Shown piece by piece: positions 46,001 to 54,442 of a stretch of 64,000 nt of DNA. Each line of letters opens with the position of its first letter. Position 1 is the stretch's first letter. A program made the translations under genes and the position numbers. Origin of the DNA: Variovorax paradoxus (GTDB taxonomy: Bacteria; Pseudomonadota; Gammaproteobacteria; Burkholderiales; Burkholderiaceae_C); the NCBI RefSeq assembly GCF_018614875.1, contig NZ_JAGGNW010000028.1, positions 1-64,000 on the forward strand. Reading direction: 5' to 3'. A model generated the notes under the pieces. It did not search any database. It saw only the letters and a list, made by a program, of their open reading frames with translations, and was not told the origin of the DNA.

Positions 46001-49000
46001 CAAGACCACGCACACGAAGAGCCAGGCCAGCGGCCTGGGCATGAACAACTCGCTGTACGGCACCACCACGGTCACCACCGATTCGAACTCGGTGCGCAAC
46101 GTGGGCAGCACGCTGCAGGTGGGCGGCAATTCGACGCTCACCGCGAAGAACGACATCACGGTGCAGGGCTCGACAGTCGACGTGAAGGGCAACGGAACGG
46201 TGAGCGCGACCAACGTCAACGTGCTGGCCGGCCGCAACTACGATGAGAGCAACACCACCACCAAGAAGACCGGCATCATGCAGGTGGGCGCGTCGAGCAG
46301 CGGCGCGGCCAGCGCAGGTGCGGGCGCGACATCCGCGTCGAAGAGCGATCACAACGGCGCGTCGGCCTCGGCTTCGGCCCAAGCCAGCGCCGAGGCTTCG
46401 GGCAAGGGCTCGGCGGGCCTGGCGTTCAGCTCCGACACCACCACCAAGACGCAGACCACCGACCTGAAGTATGTGGGCTCCAGCCTCAACTTCGGCGGCG
46501 ACGTCACGGTCAACGCCAGCAAGGACGTGACGCTGCAGGGCTCGTCGGTGAGCGCTGGCGGCAATGCGACGGTGAACGCAAAGAACGTGAACCTGCTGGC
46601 GGCCGAGGACAAGTCGACCTCGACCACCAACGTGAGTTCGACGCGCGTGGGCCTGATGGCCAGCACCGACAACACCGCCAAGGCCGAGGCGCAAGCCGGT
46701 GCCAGCGCGGCAGCGGGCAAGGGCATTCCGAACGCCAATGCGCAGGCCTCGGCGGGCGTGTCGGCCACCACCGAGAACCACGTCGACCTGGTGCAGAAGA
46801 GCGACACCACCACCAGCACGCTCGACACGAAGAACCGGGGATCGTCGATCAGCGCGGGCGGCAACCTGGCCATCAAGGCGAGCGACACGCTGAACGTCGA
46901 GGGCTCCAAGCTCGCGTCGGGCGGTGACATGAAGCTGGACGCCAACAACATGACGTTCAAGGCGGTCGACGACAAGCACGAAGTCAGCACCACCAGCAGC
47001 GTCACCACCGCCGGCCTCTATGCCAGCGGCAAGGCCGAGGCCGGCGTGGAAGGCGGCGCGTCGGCGGGCCTGGGCGCGCGGGCCGGCGCTTCCGCGAAGG
47101 CAGAGGCTTCGGGCGAAGTCGGCCTCTATGGCTCGAACACGCGCGGCAGCACGGTGGACGGTTCGACCACGGCGCAAACGTCGAGCATCTCGGCCGGCGG
47201 CAGCATCACGCGCACCGCCGCCACCAACATCACCGACGTGGGCACGCAGATCGAGGCGGGCGGCAACTTCACCCAGTCGGCCGCGACCATCACCAGCAAG
47301 GCCGCGGCCAACACCACCTACAGCTCGTCGAACAGCGCGACCGACACCGCCAAGGTGGGCGTCTATGCGGAGGCTTCAGCCGGAGCCAGCGCCAGCGCCA
47401 AGGCGGGACCCGGCGCCAGCAAGCCGGGCGCCACGTCGACCGATGCCGGCGCGGGCGTTCGCGCCAGCTACCGGCACGACGACAGCGCCAGCCGCTCGGC
47501 CAGCAGCGACGCGGTGGTGTCGAACATCAAGGTGGGCGGGAGCGTGAACAGCCAGTCCAGCGGCACCACCACGATGGAAGGCACCAATATCGCGGCCGGC
47601 AGGGACGTGACCCTCGGCGCCAGTTCGCTGAACTACTCGGCCGCGACGAACACGGCCAGCGGCAGCAGCAACAGCACCAGCGCGGGCGGCAGCGTGAGCG
47701 TGGACCTGGTGAACAAGAGCGCCGCGGTGGGCGTCAACTATGCCGGCAGCACGAGCAATGGCAGCAGCAGCACGGCGGTGGTCGGCGGCATCACGGCCGG
47801 CGGCAACCTCGCTGTGACCACCACCGGCGACACGCGCTTCGAGGGCACCAACATCGCAGCCGGCGGCGCGGCCGGCGTGAGCGCGGGAGGCAAGATCGAC
47901 TTTGCCGCCGCGAAGAACACCGCCAGCGCCAGCAGCCAGGACGTGGGCGTCGACGTGGCCGTGTCGGCCGGCGCCAAGGGCGGCAGCGGCAGCGCCGCCG
48001 TGAACTACGCCAAGTCGACCAGCAGCAGCAGCGACGACGTGGCCGGCAGCATCCAGAGCGGCAGCGGCCCTTTGACCCTCAAGAGCGGCGGCGACGCCAC
48101 CTTCACCGGCACGCAGATTGCGAGCAACAGCGATATCGCCGTGCAGGCGGGCGGCAACCTGGCATTCAACGCGGCGCGCAGCACGTCGAGCAGCGAGTCG
48201 CTGAGCGTGGACGTGTCGGCGGCCGCTTCGGGCGGCAAGAAGGAGAACGTGGGCGGCACCACCAATGCCGGCACCGGCAAGAAGACCGGCGGGAAGACCA
48301 TGGACGAGCGCAGCGGCGAGGCTTCGGTCGGCGTGGGCTACAGCAAGGCGAACAGCGACATCGCGACCGGCGCGAGCATCCAAAGCAACGGCGGCAGCAT
48401 CTCGGTATCGTCGGGCAAGAACACCTCATTCGAAGGCACGCAGGTCGCAGCGACCGGCGCCGTCGGTGTGAGCGCGGGCGGCACGGTGACGCAGACCGAG
48501 GCCAGGAGCAGTTCGAGCTCGCTGGGCGTTCAGGTGTCGGCATCGGGCTCCGGTTCCAGCCTGACGCCGGAGAAGAAGGCGGGCGCGAAGGCGCCAGCGG
48601 CGACGCCAGCGCCTGCCGCTCCTGCCCCCGCTCCCGCTGTGGCACCGGCTCCAGCCGGCGCTCCGGTCGCGTCGCCGGCCTCCGCCCCGCCGAAGACCCC
48701 CGCGCAACTCACGCAGCAAAAGGGCAGCGGCGTGGCGTCGGTCGGCGTGCAAACCGAGTCGAGCAACACCAGCCAGAAGACTACGCTGGCCGGCGGACAG
48801 GGCGTGACCGTCACGCAGGGCACCGCCAACCCGGCCACGCGCCGGATCAGCGCCAGCGTGCCGATGCCGGCCGCGCTGCCGCCGGGCAAGACCGTGGCGG
48901 CAAAGACCGCCGAGGGCAAGCCGCTGCCGGCCTGGTTGAAGCTGGACCCCGCCACCGGCAAGTTCAGCGGCAACCCGCCGGCGGACTTCAAGGGCGAACT

Positions 49001-49073
49001 GAAGATCAACGTCAGCGTGCCGCAGGCCGACGGTTCGGTGAAGACCGTGCCGATGAGCTTTTCTGGTAAATAG
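40089..49073 (+). CDS. TpsA filamentous haemagglutinin-family exoprotein
   Basis: The protein has 2994 residues. It begins with an ESPR extended signal (MNHIYRVVWNAVSATWTAVA) and cleavage near residue 55. The TPS secretion domain follows, with SHNQYNSFNV and NPYGITCSGCGFINTDRVTL (168-187; the usual NPNGI is NPYGI). Long beta-helix repeats come next (repeated DIADRxGA, NSGTLLAxQAxAL, TNSGTLQSAG units, then SAGGN repeats). The tail is Pro/Ala-rich (about 2833-2875) with a final Ig-like module (AWLKLDPATGKFSGNPPADF). There is no VENN or other CdiA toxin junction, so adhesion or biofilm formation is more likely than contact-dependent inhibition. A Cys/Tyr/Trp-rich patch lies near residue 1400 (GHGCCDQYESWYYKETWYKD). 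Confidence 0.92.
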   Translation: MNHIYRVVWNAVSATWTAVAETARGNGKSSKTATRRRGVMAFGALALLPPFALAQVASVVVAPGTNLNTYVAPNGVTVVNINQANSAGLSHNQYNSFNVNAIGLILNNTTSAQQIAWQSQLAGQITANFNQTSAARVILNEVVSNNRSKLAGFTEVLGGKADVVLANPYGITCSGCGFINTDRVTLSTGNPFLVSNGGLGGFSVGQGDILITGTGLNATAQQVLDLVTRSVRIEAPINAQDLTIAAGTNKWSYDTRAVTGAATPTGSAPVYSIDTAALGGMYANRIRLSSTEAGVGVRMLGDAAASASDFTLTAAGKVELQNRISAATDVNVSTTGTDAAALALTDASLTSTGKTTLAATGGASITGSALVAGTDLSVSAASLLDTASASGVANNNLRHAGGALTLAVGNTASLGATEWSAAGAWNGTFGNLVTTGATKLYSSGGTLIASADKGDLALGLAALQSAGNMSFTSSGTISTATGGALQSLGGNLALTAGNGITNAGTMTADKGAVTVRADGAIANSGQIHAAQNLDIADRTGGATASLANSGTLLAEQALALKAAALSNTAAARIQAQTGSTADAASIDNAGAWLLSQAAGASDKISVTGALANSGTLQGAGTVAVGAGSVNNTGTLIGTDLAATTTGDFTNSGTAQASGTLGVISGGAVTNIAPGVLKAATLNLTAAKGLVNAGIATADSGNATLRVDGTLNNSGQLHAKGNIDIADRNAGATQAVINSDKLLAEQALALKAASFNNTATGWTQAATGSTATLGSLDNAGTWLLSQNAGAKDQVTASGAATNSGTLQSAGDLGATAASLLNSGSVLAASKIDVTTTGNLRNAAGGAMQAGTALTLTGGNAVSNAVTASLKGQTVALNAGNGLTNAGGIEASAGAATLRVNGTLNNSGTVHATANIDIADRNGASTQTVANSGTLLADQAFALKAAGMTNAAAGRLQANTGSTVAVVSLDNQGTWLLSQQGAAADTVNVTGTLTNSGTLQSAGNETLTADQITNTGKLIAGGNLTANVTTGLNNDGAAATVQAGKQLSVQGSGAALVTTADSKMLGDGLAIDVASIDNSGTIQGGTRSDSTVAVANTLANRATGVLTAATASGGAGTVAATTITNDGKLQSSGALTLGVGTGGLTSNGTVIAERDLTLQSRNANNYTATVNGLMQSRSGTLAVNGTGASTLNIGATGTVVGQQLTATLGTINLANGATLSSDRDMTLTLGTLAIGGANAAVLGSTDQSVPSQTRITTTNALTNNGLLFSGNDLTVRAPSITNGLTGGISALHDLSVTATTGDLMNQGALYAGNALTASATSGTLTNAATLTAYQGTISAGKSVTLSADTLVNNSTIDSNGAITLTARELRNEVLGGDTRAYGAESTRVKVQTDHDSKGYNGHGCCDQYESWYYKETWYKDQSYVGGAPTIKPQITGAGAVSLNFSIGKNLGGVISGDTVTLTGTGSGATFTNDDLALKRTSYTRTWTEETKYKAAGPLTYHERSVIDDNTTNAVTENSNIGAGIYARLLSGSNFALTNNGSTAVQTQDMKKGDAKTASVSALNGSNATKGTVSGAVTSTTGAATGSVTPVTTLNGRSAISFVAVNAANGVKGTSFGGINIPLPTNPNGLYVIGREPGAKYLVESNPRYQIGSSTVGSDYLAKLLGYDADTLVRRLGDSSYEAYLIKQQLIAQTGNSLLAGAKDASAQVQGLMDSAAGESKALGLVYGQALTPEQQSKLTRDIVWMVQTEIDGQVVLAPVVYLSPQTKDGVTRSAVITAATANLSLTSLTNTGGTIAGTQTLNVVSVGDVTNTSGTIKGGNVAVTSTQGSIVNQTAANGSGGDQRYMTDIGKTASIESTGTLSLDAAKNITNTGANVTAGGDASLKAGGNVSFDTIQNKTTDTTHASFGNSLNGGMSSTSTTTVTQVKSGLTSGGNLSIDAGKDITLAGTDTKAAGNADLKAGGDLNIIARENSKTTHTKSQASGLGMNNSLYGTTTVTTDSNSVRNVGSTLQVGGNSTLTAKNDITVQGSTVDVKGNGTVSATNVNVLAGRNYDESNTTTKKTGIMQVGASSSGAASAGAGATSASKSDHNGASASASAQASAEASGKGSAGLAFSSDTTTKTQTTDLKYVGSSLNFGGDVTVNASKDVTLQGSSVSAGGNATVNAKNVNLLAAEDKSTSTTNVSSTRVGLMASTDNTAKAEAQAGASAAAGKGIPNANAQASAGVSATTENHVDLVQKSDTTTSTLDTKNRGSSISAGGNLAIKASDTLNVEGSKLASGGDMKLDANNMTFKAVDDKHEVSTTSSVTTAGLYASGKAEAGVEGGASAGLGARAGASAKAEASGEVGLYGSNTRGSTVDGSTTAQTSSISAGGSITRTAATNITDVGTQIEAGGNFTQSAATITSKAAANTTYSSSNSATDTAKVGVYAEASAGASASAKAGPGASKPGATSTDAGAGVRASYRHDDSASRSASSDAVVSNIKVGGSVNSQSSGTTTMEGTNIAAGRDVTLGASSLNYSAATNTASGSSNSTSAGGSVSVDLVNKSAAVGVNYAGSTSNGSSSTAVVGGITAGGNLAVTTTGDTRFEGTNIAAGGAAGVSAGGKIDFAAAKNTASASSQDVGVDVAVSAGAKGGSGSAAVNYAKSTSSSSDDVAGSIQSGSGPLTLKSGGDATFTGTQIASNSDIAVQAGGNLAFNAARSTSSSESLSVDVSAAASGGKKENVGGTTNAGTGKKTGGKTMDERSGEASVGVGYSKANSDIATGASIQSNGGSISVSSGKNTSFEGTQVAATGAVGVSAGGTVTQTEARSSSSSLGVQVSASGSGSSLTPEKKAGAKAPAATPAPAAPAPAPAVAPAPAGAPVASPASAPPKTPAQLTQQKGSGVASVGVQTESSNTSQKTTLAGGQGVTVTQGTANPATRRISASVPMPAALPPGKTVAAKTAEGKPLPAWLKLDPATGKFSGNPPADFKGELKINVSVPQADGSVKTVPMSFSGK

Positions 49074-49646
49074 AAGCAGACGCGGCTGTCACGCTGGGGC
49101 GGCGCTCGCCCCGGGACGGGCAGAGGCGGCAGCCGCCGTTCGCGCCCTGGATGAAAAACCTTCGCAGGGCAGCGGTATGGGCTGATTTTGCATGATCCGC
49201 GGTGACCGTATCCGATGGCTCCAGCGCCCAGGAGAGCCGGACTCCGGCACGACCTGGGACCGGATTCTGGCACTTCCACCTCGCCCGCGAGGGCTGGGGT
49301 CGCGTTGAAGTTAACGTCGAGCGGAGACCGGGCGAGAAGCCCGTAGCCTGCTTGATCTTGTAGGCGTTGGGCCGAATCTGCTCCGCCCGGTCTCGCGTGC
49401 GGCAGGCCTTGTTGGGCACGGGGGTGTTGGAGCAAAGTTGTAATGTCGCAAAGTTGGCCGCCCCGAGTTCCGAGGCATGGCCATGGCGACACCTGCAGCG
49501 ACGATCACACACGGCCCCGAGGCCCCGTCGCAGTTGCACGCCAGCAAGCGCGTGCCGACGTGCCGCCAAATCTGAACGGGGCCTCGGTGCGAATACGCGC
49601 CGCGGATGACGCCGGATGAACAGGCGCGTGCGCTCGCCGCAAGCTT
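49074..49646. other. Intergenic region with insertion-sequence debris
   Basis: About 570 bases between convergent tpsA and the indolepyruvate oxidoreductase gene. It holds the ISNCY start fragment described separately and, around 49225-49400, non-coding-looking sequence that could be further IS debris. GGGGCGGCGCTCGCCCC (about 49097-49113) can form a hairpin after tpsA but lacks a T-run. Confidence 0.45.
49435..49510 (+). pseudogene. ISNCY-family transposase start fragment (second copy)
   Basis: AAAGTTGTAATGTCGC, a subterminal unit like those at 143-183, is followed by an ATG at 49483 encoding MATPAATIT. This is identical to the first nine residues of the fragment at 224, and then the sequence diverges. 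Only the extreme left end of the element is left. It has the same orientation as the copy at the left of the window. Confidence 0.6.
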
Positions 49647-52600
49647 TCAATTCGCAACGACCGCAATCCCCCTGAACTGCCCTGCCCGCGCTCCCCCCGC
49701 AGGCTTCGGGTAGCGTTTCGGCGCGAAGCGATGCATCAGTTCGGCCTCACGAGCGTTCGCCAATGCGAGGTTGGCGAGCTTCACATGGCCGTAGCCGCGG
49801 ATCGTCAAAGGCACCGCGGCGATCTGCGCAGCGACCTTCTGGTTGATTGGGGACAGTTCGGCCACCAGCTCGTCGAGCCGCGCTTCGAACTGCTTGACCA
49901 ACGAGCGCTCGATTCGGCGCTCGGCCGTATGGCCGAACAGATCGAAGGCTGTTCCGCGCAAGCGCTTGCCGTGGGCCAGCAATTTCATGACTGGCAGCAT
50001 CCAGCCGCCGAGGCGGATCTTCGCTGGCGGCTGTCCATTCTTCGGCCGCGACAGCAGGGGCGGAGCCATGTGAAATTCAAGCTGAACGTCGCCTTCGAAC
50101 TGCTCGGCCAGTCTCGCTTGGAAGCTGCCGTCGCTGTAGAGGCGCGCGACTTCGTACTCGTCCTTGTAGCTCATCAGCTTGAGCAGGCTGCGCGCCGCAT
50201 TGCGGCTGACAGGCAAGGAAGGATCGCCGCCGACGAGTGCCGTCTCGCGCTGCTGCACGCGACGTACGTGCTCCTCGAAACGCCTTGCCCAAGCCGCGTT
50301 CTGATAAGCGGTCAGGTGGGCGCGACCACGAGCGATCAGTGCCTCCAGGGACTCGTCCTTCGGATCCTGAGCGGGGGCGCGGCGCAGCCCTTCGATCGCA
50401 TTCGGCGCGCCTGCGGCCAGCCGGCCGAGCGAGAACGCCATCTGGTTGGATGCGACGGCAACACCGTTGAGCTCGATCGCGCGCGTCAGCGCCTCCAGGC
50501 TCAGCGGGATCAGCCCCCGCTGCCAGGCGTAGCCGGTCGCGAGGATGTTCGCTGCCAATGTGTCGCCGAGGAATTCCTCCGCGAGCGCCTGCGCATCGAA
50601 GGTCTCGACCTGTTCGCGGCCGGCGACGAAACGCATCTTCTCGAGCAGCAGCTCGACCTGAAGTTCGGCATCCGGATTGCGCAGCGACTCGGCCACCGGG
50701 ATCTCGTGCGTATTCGCCAGGATACGGGTACGGCCGTGGCGCACGGTCTGCAGCGCTTCGGCAGAAGCGCCGACCACGATGTCGCAGGCGAGGATCGCAT
50801 CGGCCTGCTGAGTGTCGATGCGCACCTGGTTCAATCGTTCGGGCATATGGGCAAGCCGCACGAAACTCAGCACCGCCCCGCCCTTCTGGGCGAAGCCCAT
50901 GAAGTCCAGCACGCTGGCCGACTTGCCTTCGAGATGCGCGGCCATCGCGATCACCGCGCCGACGGTCACCACGCCGGTGCCGCCGACGCCGGTGACGAGC
51001 AGGTCGTAGGGGGCTCCCCAGGTTCGCGGCGCAGGCCGTGACAGTGCGGCCACGTGCCGCAGGAAGGCATCGCGGCCCGCGGCCAGTGCCCCACTCTTCT
51101 TGCGCAGCGATCCGCCCGTCACGCCGACGAAGCTGGGGCAGAAGCCCTGGGCGCAGGAATAGTCCTTGTTGCAACTGGTCTGGTCGATCTTGCGCTTGCG
51201 GCCCAGATCGGTTTCGTGCGGCAGCACCGCCACGCAGTTGCTCTGCACGGTGCAGTCGCCGCAGCCCTCGCAGACGGCCTCGTTGATGAAAAGGCGCCTG
51301 GCAGGATCGACCAACTCCCCCTTCTTGCGGCGGCGGCGCTTTTCGGCCGCGCAGGTCTGTTCGTAAATCAGCACCGTCACGCCCGGCACCTCGCGCAGGC
51401 GGCGCTGCACCGCGTCGAGCTCGCTGCGATCGTGGAACTCGGTGCCGGTCGGGAACTTGCTTCGGATCTGTGCGTACTTGTCGATGGCATCGCTGACGAC
51501 GACCACCTGTTTCACGCCTTCGGATTCCACCTGACGCGCGATGGCGTCGACGCTGATGACCCCGTCCACCGGTTGACCGCCAGTCATGGCGACCGCATCG
51601 TTGAAAAGGATTTTGTAGGTGAGGGTCGCCTTGGCCGCGACCGCCTGCCGGATCGCAAGGTAGCCCGAGTGGTAGTAGGTGCCATCGCCGAGGTTCTGGA
51701 ACACGTGCGGCGTGCGCGAGAACATCGACTGAGAGACCCAGTCGACGCCTTCGCCGCCCATCTGGATCAGGCCCGCCGTGCTGCGGTCCATCCAGTTGGC
51801 CATGAAGTGGCAGCCGATGCCCGCGCGTGCGGTCGAGCCTTCAGGCACCTTGGTGCTGGTGTTGTGCGGACAGCCGGCGCAGAAGTAAGGCAGCCGCTTG
51901 ACGTTGTCACCACCGTTGCTCAGCAGCTCGGGCGGCGTGAAGTCGCGCACGTGCTGGAAGTGGTCCCCGAGCTCGGCGTGGTCCGGGAAATGCACCGACA
52001 GCCAATGGGCCACCAGCTCGATCAGCCGCGAGGGCCGAAGCTCGCCGAGCGCGGACACCAGCGGACGGCCGTCGCGGTCGTGCTTGCCCACCAGGGCCGG
52101 ACGTGCACCGGCCGGCGCGTTGTAAAACAGGTCGCGCAGCTGGCTCTCGACGATGGCTCCCTTCTCTTCGACAATCAGAATCTCGTCCAGGCCCTGCGCG
52201 AACGCCCTGATGCGCGTGGGCTCGAGCGGAAAGCTCAGGCCCACCTTGTAAAGACGAACGCCCACGCGGGCCAGGCTCTGCGGCGTCACCTCGAGGCGGC
52301 GCAGCACCTCCATCAGGTCGTAGTGCGCCTTGCCGCAGGTCACGATGCCGACCGTCGCATGCGGGCTCTCGATCACATGGCGGTCGATGCTGTTCACGCG
52401 CGCGAAAGCGGCAACCGCCCGCAGCTTCTCGTCGAGACGCGACTCGATCCGCAGCGACGGCAGGTCGGGCCAGCGATAGTGCAGCCCGTCGACCGGCGCA
52501 ACGTGACCTGTGGCCGCGCGCACCATGTCGGCATCGGCCCAGGCGGCGACATGGAGCTCGATGAGGTCGAGATCCACCGTGCCAGCGCTCTCGACCACTT

Positions 52601-53237
52601 CGGACAGCGCCGCCATGCCGACCCAGGCGCCCGAGAAGCGCGACAGCTCGTAGCCGTACAGGCCGAACTCCAGGTACTCCGCCACGCAGGCCGGCTGCAG
52701 GACCGGCATGTGCCACGCGATAAAGGCCTGGTCGCTCTGGTGCGGCATGGACGACGAGACACAGCCGTGGTCGTCGCCCGCGACCACCAGCACGCCGCCG
52801 TGCGGCGACGAGCCATAGGCATTGCCATGCTTGAGCGCGTCCCCTGCGCGGTCCACACCTGGCCCCTTGCCGTACCACATCGCGAACACGCCTTCGACCG
52901 TGCGCTCGGGGTCCGACTCCACGCGCTGCGTGCCGAGCACCTGCGTCGCCGCAAGTTCCTCGTTGATTGCAGGTACAAAGCGGATGCCCGCGTCCTTGAA
53001 GCCCGGCCCGGCCTTCCAGATCGCTTGGTCGACCGTGCCCAGGGGCGAGCCACGGTAGCCGCTCACGAAGCCCTGGGTGTCGAGCCCCCGGGCCGCATCG
53101 CGCCGACGCTGCATCAGGAGCACGCGCACCAGGGCTTGCGTCCCGGTCAGGAAAACGGTGCCCGAGCGCGCCCAGAGACTGTCGGAAAGCTGGTAGTCCG
53201 GGCGCTGCAGCGAAGGGGGCGTCTCGATCAAATGCAT
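49647..53237 (-). CDS. Indolepyruvate ferredoxin oxidoreductase, fused form
   Basis: This single-chain 2-oxoacid:ferredoxin oxidoreductase has 1196 residues. It oxidatively decarboxylates aryl-pyruvates to aryl-acyl-CoA. N-terminal pyrimidine and transketolase-like domains (FVSGYRGSPLGTVDQAIW) are followed by the TPP domain (YFCAGCPHNTSTKVPEGS, GGEGVDW). A cysteine-rich Fe-S region (VCEGCGDCTVQSNC and SCNKDYSCAQGFC) and the gamma domain with GVGGTGVVTVGA come next. The start MHLIETPP at 53237 is chosen over upstream frames with no sense. It is divergent from an Lrp/AsnC regulator, which fits amino-acid-responsive control of aromatic amino acid breakdown. Confidence 0.93.
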   Translation of the reverse strand: MHLIETPPSLQRPDYQLSDSLWARSGTVFLTGTQALVRVLLMQRRRDAARGLDTQGFVSGYRGSPLGTVDQAIWKAGPGFKDAGIRFVPAINEELAATQVLGTQRVESDPERTVEGVFAMWYGKGPGVDRAGDALKHGNAYGSSPHGGVLVVAGDDHGCVSSSMPHQSDQAFIAWHMPVLQPACVAEYLEFGLYGYELSRFSGAWVGMAALSEVVESAGTVDLDLIELHVAAWADADMVRAATGHVAPVDGLHYRWPDLPSLRIESRLDEKLRAVAAFARVNSIDRHVIESPHATVGIVTCGKAHYDLMEVLRRLEVTPQSLARVGVRLYKVGLSFPLEPTRIRAFAQGLDEILIVEEKGAIVESQLRDLFYNAPAGARPALVGKHDRDGRPLVSALGELRPSRLIELVAHWLSVHFPDHAELGDHFQHVRDFTPPELLSNGGDNVKRLPYFCAGCPHNTSTKVPEGSTARAGIGCHFMANWMDRSTAGLIQMGGEGVDWVSQSMFSRTPHVFQNLGDGTYYHSGYLAIRQAVAAKATLTYKILFNDAVAMTGGQPVDGVISVDAIARQVESEGVKQVVVVSDAIDKYAQIRSKFPTGTEFHDRSELDAVQRRLREVPGVTVLIYEQTCAAEKRRRRKKGELVDPARRLFINEAVCEGCGDCTVQSNCVAVLPHETDLGRKRKIDQTSCNKDYSCAQGFCPSFVGVTGGSLRKKSGALAAGRDAFLRHVAALSRPAPRTWGAPYDLLVTGVGGTGVVTVGAVIAMAAHLEGKSASVLDFMGFAQKGGAVLSFVRLAHMPERLNQVRIDTQQADAILACDIVVGASAEALQTVRHGRTRILANTHEIPVAESLRNPDAELQVELLLEKMRFVAGREQVETFDAQALAEEFLGDTLAANILATGYAWQRGLIPLSLEALTRAIELNGVAVASNQMAFSLGRLAAGAPNAIEGLRRAPAQDPKDESLEALIARGRAHLTAYQNAAWARRFEEHVRRVQQRETALVGGDPSLPVSRNAARSLLKLMSYKDEYEVARLYSDGSFQARLAEQFEGDVQLEFHMAPPLLSRPKNGQPPAKIRLGGWMLPVMKLLAHGKRLRGTAFDLFGHTAERRIERSLVKQFEARLDELVAELSPINQKVAAQIAAVPLTIRGYGHVKLANLALANAREAELMHRFAPKRYPKPAGGARAGQFRGIAVVAN

Positions 53238-53261
53238 CGAAGGATTGTTCTTCGCCGTCAG

Positions 53262-53318
53262 GAGGAATATCCTCTGAAATTGACCCTGATCTACCCTTGT
53301 TGTGAGAATTTCATTCTC
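53262..53318. promoter_or_regulatory. Two dyads in the Lrp/oxidoreductase divergent promoter
   Basis: GAGGA-ATA-TCCTC (53262-53274) and GAGAAT-TTC-ATTCTC (53304-53318) are both perfect inverted repeats. Their centres are about 43 bases apart, close to four helical turns. They lie between the start codons at 53237 and 53330. Phased dyads of this type suit an Lrp/AsnC octamer, which wraps DNA and often represses its own gene. Confidence 0.55.
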
Positions 53319-53329
53319 CCTATATCGCC

Positions 53330-53833
53330 ATGAACGATGATTCCATTCCTCTCGACAACCACTCGCTCCAGATCCTCCTCGAGCTGCAGCGCGACGCGCG
53401 CCAGACCGTGCAGCAGATCGCGGACAAAGTGGGGCTTTCGTCGACGCCATGCTGGCGCCGCATCAAGGAGATGGAAGCCTCCGGCGTGATCCGGGGCTAC
53501 ACGGTCGTCGTCGATCGCGAGAAGGTTGGCCTCAATCTCGCGGCCGTGACCGAAGTCAACCTGGACCGGCACAGCGAGTCGAAGGTGCGCGATTTCGAGA
53601 AGGCGGTGGAGGCGAGCCCGCAGATCGTGCGCTGCGTCTCGGCGACGGGCCCGGCCGACTACATCCTCACGGTGCTCGTGCCCGACATCAAGCACTACGA
53701 GAAATTCCTGCACACCACGCTGTTCGAGCAGGCCGGCGTCACGCACGTGCGTTCGGCGATCGTGCTGAGGGAAGTGAAGTCCGAAGGAAGCCTGCCGGTC
53801 GACTTCGGACCGACCAGGCTGGCGCGCGCCTGA
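53330..53833 (+). CDS. Lrp/AsnC-family transcriptional regulator
   Basis: This 167-residue protein has an N-terminal winged helix (LDNHSLQILLELQRDARQTV, then QIADKVGLSSTPCWRRIKEM) and a C-terminal RAM ligand-binding domain (PQIVRCVSATGPADYILTVL). The lengths and motif spacing are typical of the family. It is divergent from the indolepyruvate oxidoreductase gene with a 92-base shared control region containing two dyads. The likely role is sensing an amino acid, perhaps an aromatic one, and controlling that enzyme; this is inferred from position. Confidence 0.92.
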   Translation: MNDDSIPLDNHSLQILLELQRDARQTVQQIADKVGLSSTPCWRRIKEMEASGVIRGYTVVVDREKVGLNLAAVTEVNLDRHSESKVRDFEKAVEASPQIVRCVSATGPADYILTVLVPDIKHYEKFLHTTLFEQAGVTHVRSAIVLREVKSEGSLPVDFGPTRLARA

Positions 53834-54052
53834 GCGGCGCCAGGTTCGATACGCGCTTCATCCAGCGCTCATGGGCGTTCACTCGAGCCCAATCACCTGG
53901 GCAGTCATGAAGGGCAGACGCGCCGGGTTACCTCAAAACTTCGACTCTGCGAACTCCCAGCTCGCGTGGCTGATCGGTCGATTGCCCTGTGACCATCCCA
54001 GGCAATCCATCGTCGGAAGCCTCCCTGCCATCCTGAGGGAGGCAAGAACTCC

Positions 54053-54442
54053 TCACGCCAGGCGTGAGGCCCCGTCGACCTTTGATGCGCCTTTGTCGAA
54101 GGTCCACAGCGGAGATTCGCCAGCCAGCGCCACATGAAGGCAATCGGCAAAATCCGCTGCGCTCTTTGAATACGCGGAAAGTGCATGCTCCACGGCCCCC
54201 TCCGAGGCGAAGCAAAGTTCGGTGGTCGAGAGAAGCTGCGAAAAGATCTCAATCACTTCGGCCTTGTCGAAACCGAAGTTCGAACGAAGGACCCATTCGA
54301 GCTCGATCGTTACTGTCACCGGCACGTAAAGCGTTTGCCCCCCGTCGATACACTTTTGGAACAAGCGCCGTGCGGCCAACAGTTGCCTGGCATCGTCTCT
54401 GACGATGTAGCGGACGAGGACATTGGTATCGAGCGCCGCCAT
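54053..54442 (-). CDS. PIN-domain toxin (VapC-like)
   Basis: This 129-residue protein carries the PIN acidic residues: D in ALDTNVLVRYIV at the start, E in VTIELEWVL, and the D pair in SAADFADCLHVALA and TFDKG near the end. PIN toxins are metal-dependent RNases that cut tRNA or rRNA. The start ATG shares one base with the stop of the antitoxin gene (TGATG), so translation is coupled. Together they form a VapBC-type module close to the partition and conjugation genes, where such modules help to keep mobile DNA. Confidence 0.88.
   Translation of the reverse strand: MAALDTNVLVRYIVRDDARQLLAARRLFQKCIDGGQTLYVPVTVTIELEWVLRSNFGFDKAEVIEIFSQLLSTTELCFASEGAVEHALSAYSKSAADFADCLHVALAGESPLWTFDKGASKVDGASRLA

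Noticed and set aside
42198..47177. A 1659-residue minus-strand frame inside tpsA
   Set aside because: It is an antisense shadow of a repetitive, high-GC gene. It is Arg/Val/Gly-rich with no domains, while the plus strand has clear haemagglutinin repeats.
40089..49073. Calling the large exoprotein a CdiA contact-dependent inhibition toxin
   Set aside because: No VENN-type junction, toxin domain or downstream immunity gene is present; the gene ends with an Ig-like module.
51054..53333. A 759-residue plus-strand frame opposite the indolepyruvate oxidoreductase gene
   Set aside because: The composition (His/Arg/Asp-rich) and absence of any domain mark it as a shadow; the minus strand encodes a complete conserved enzyme.
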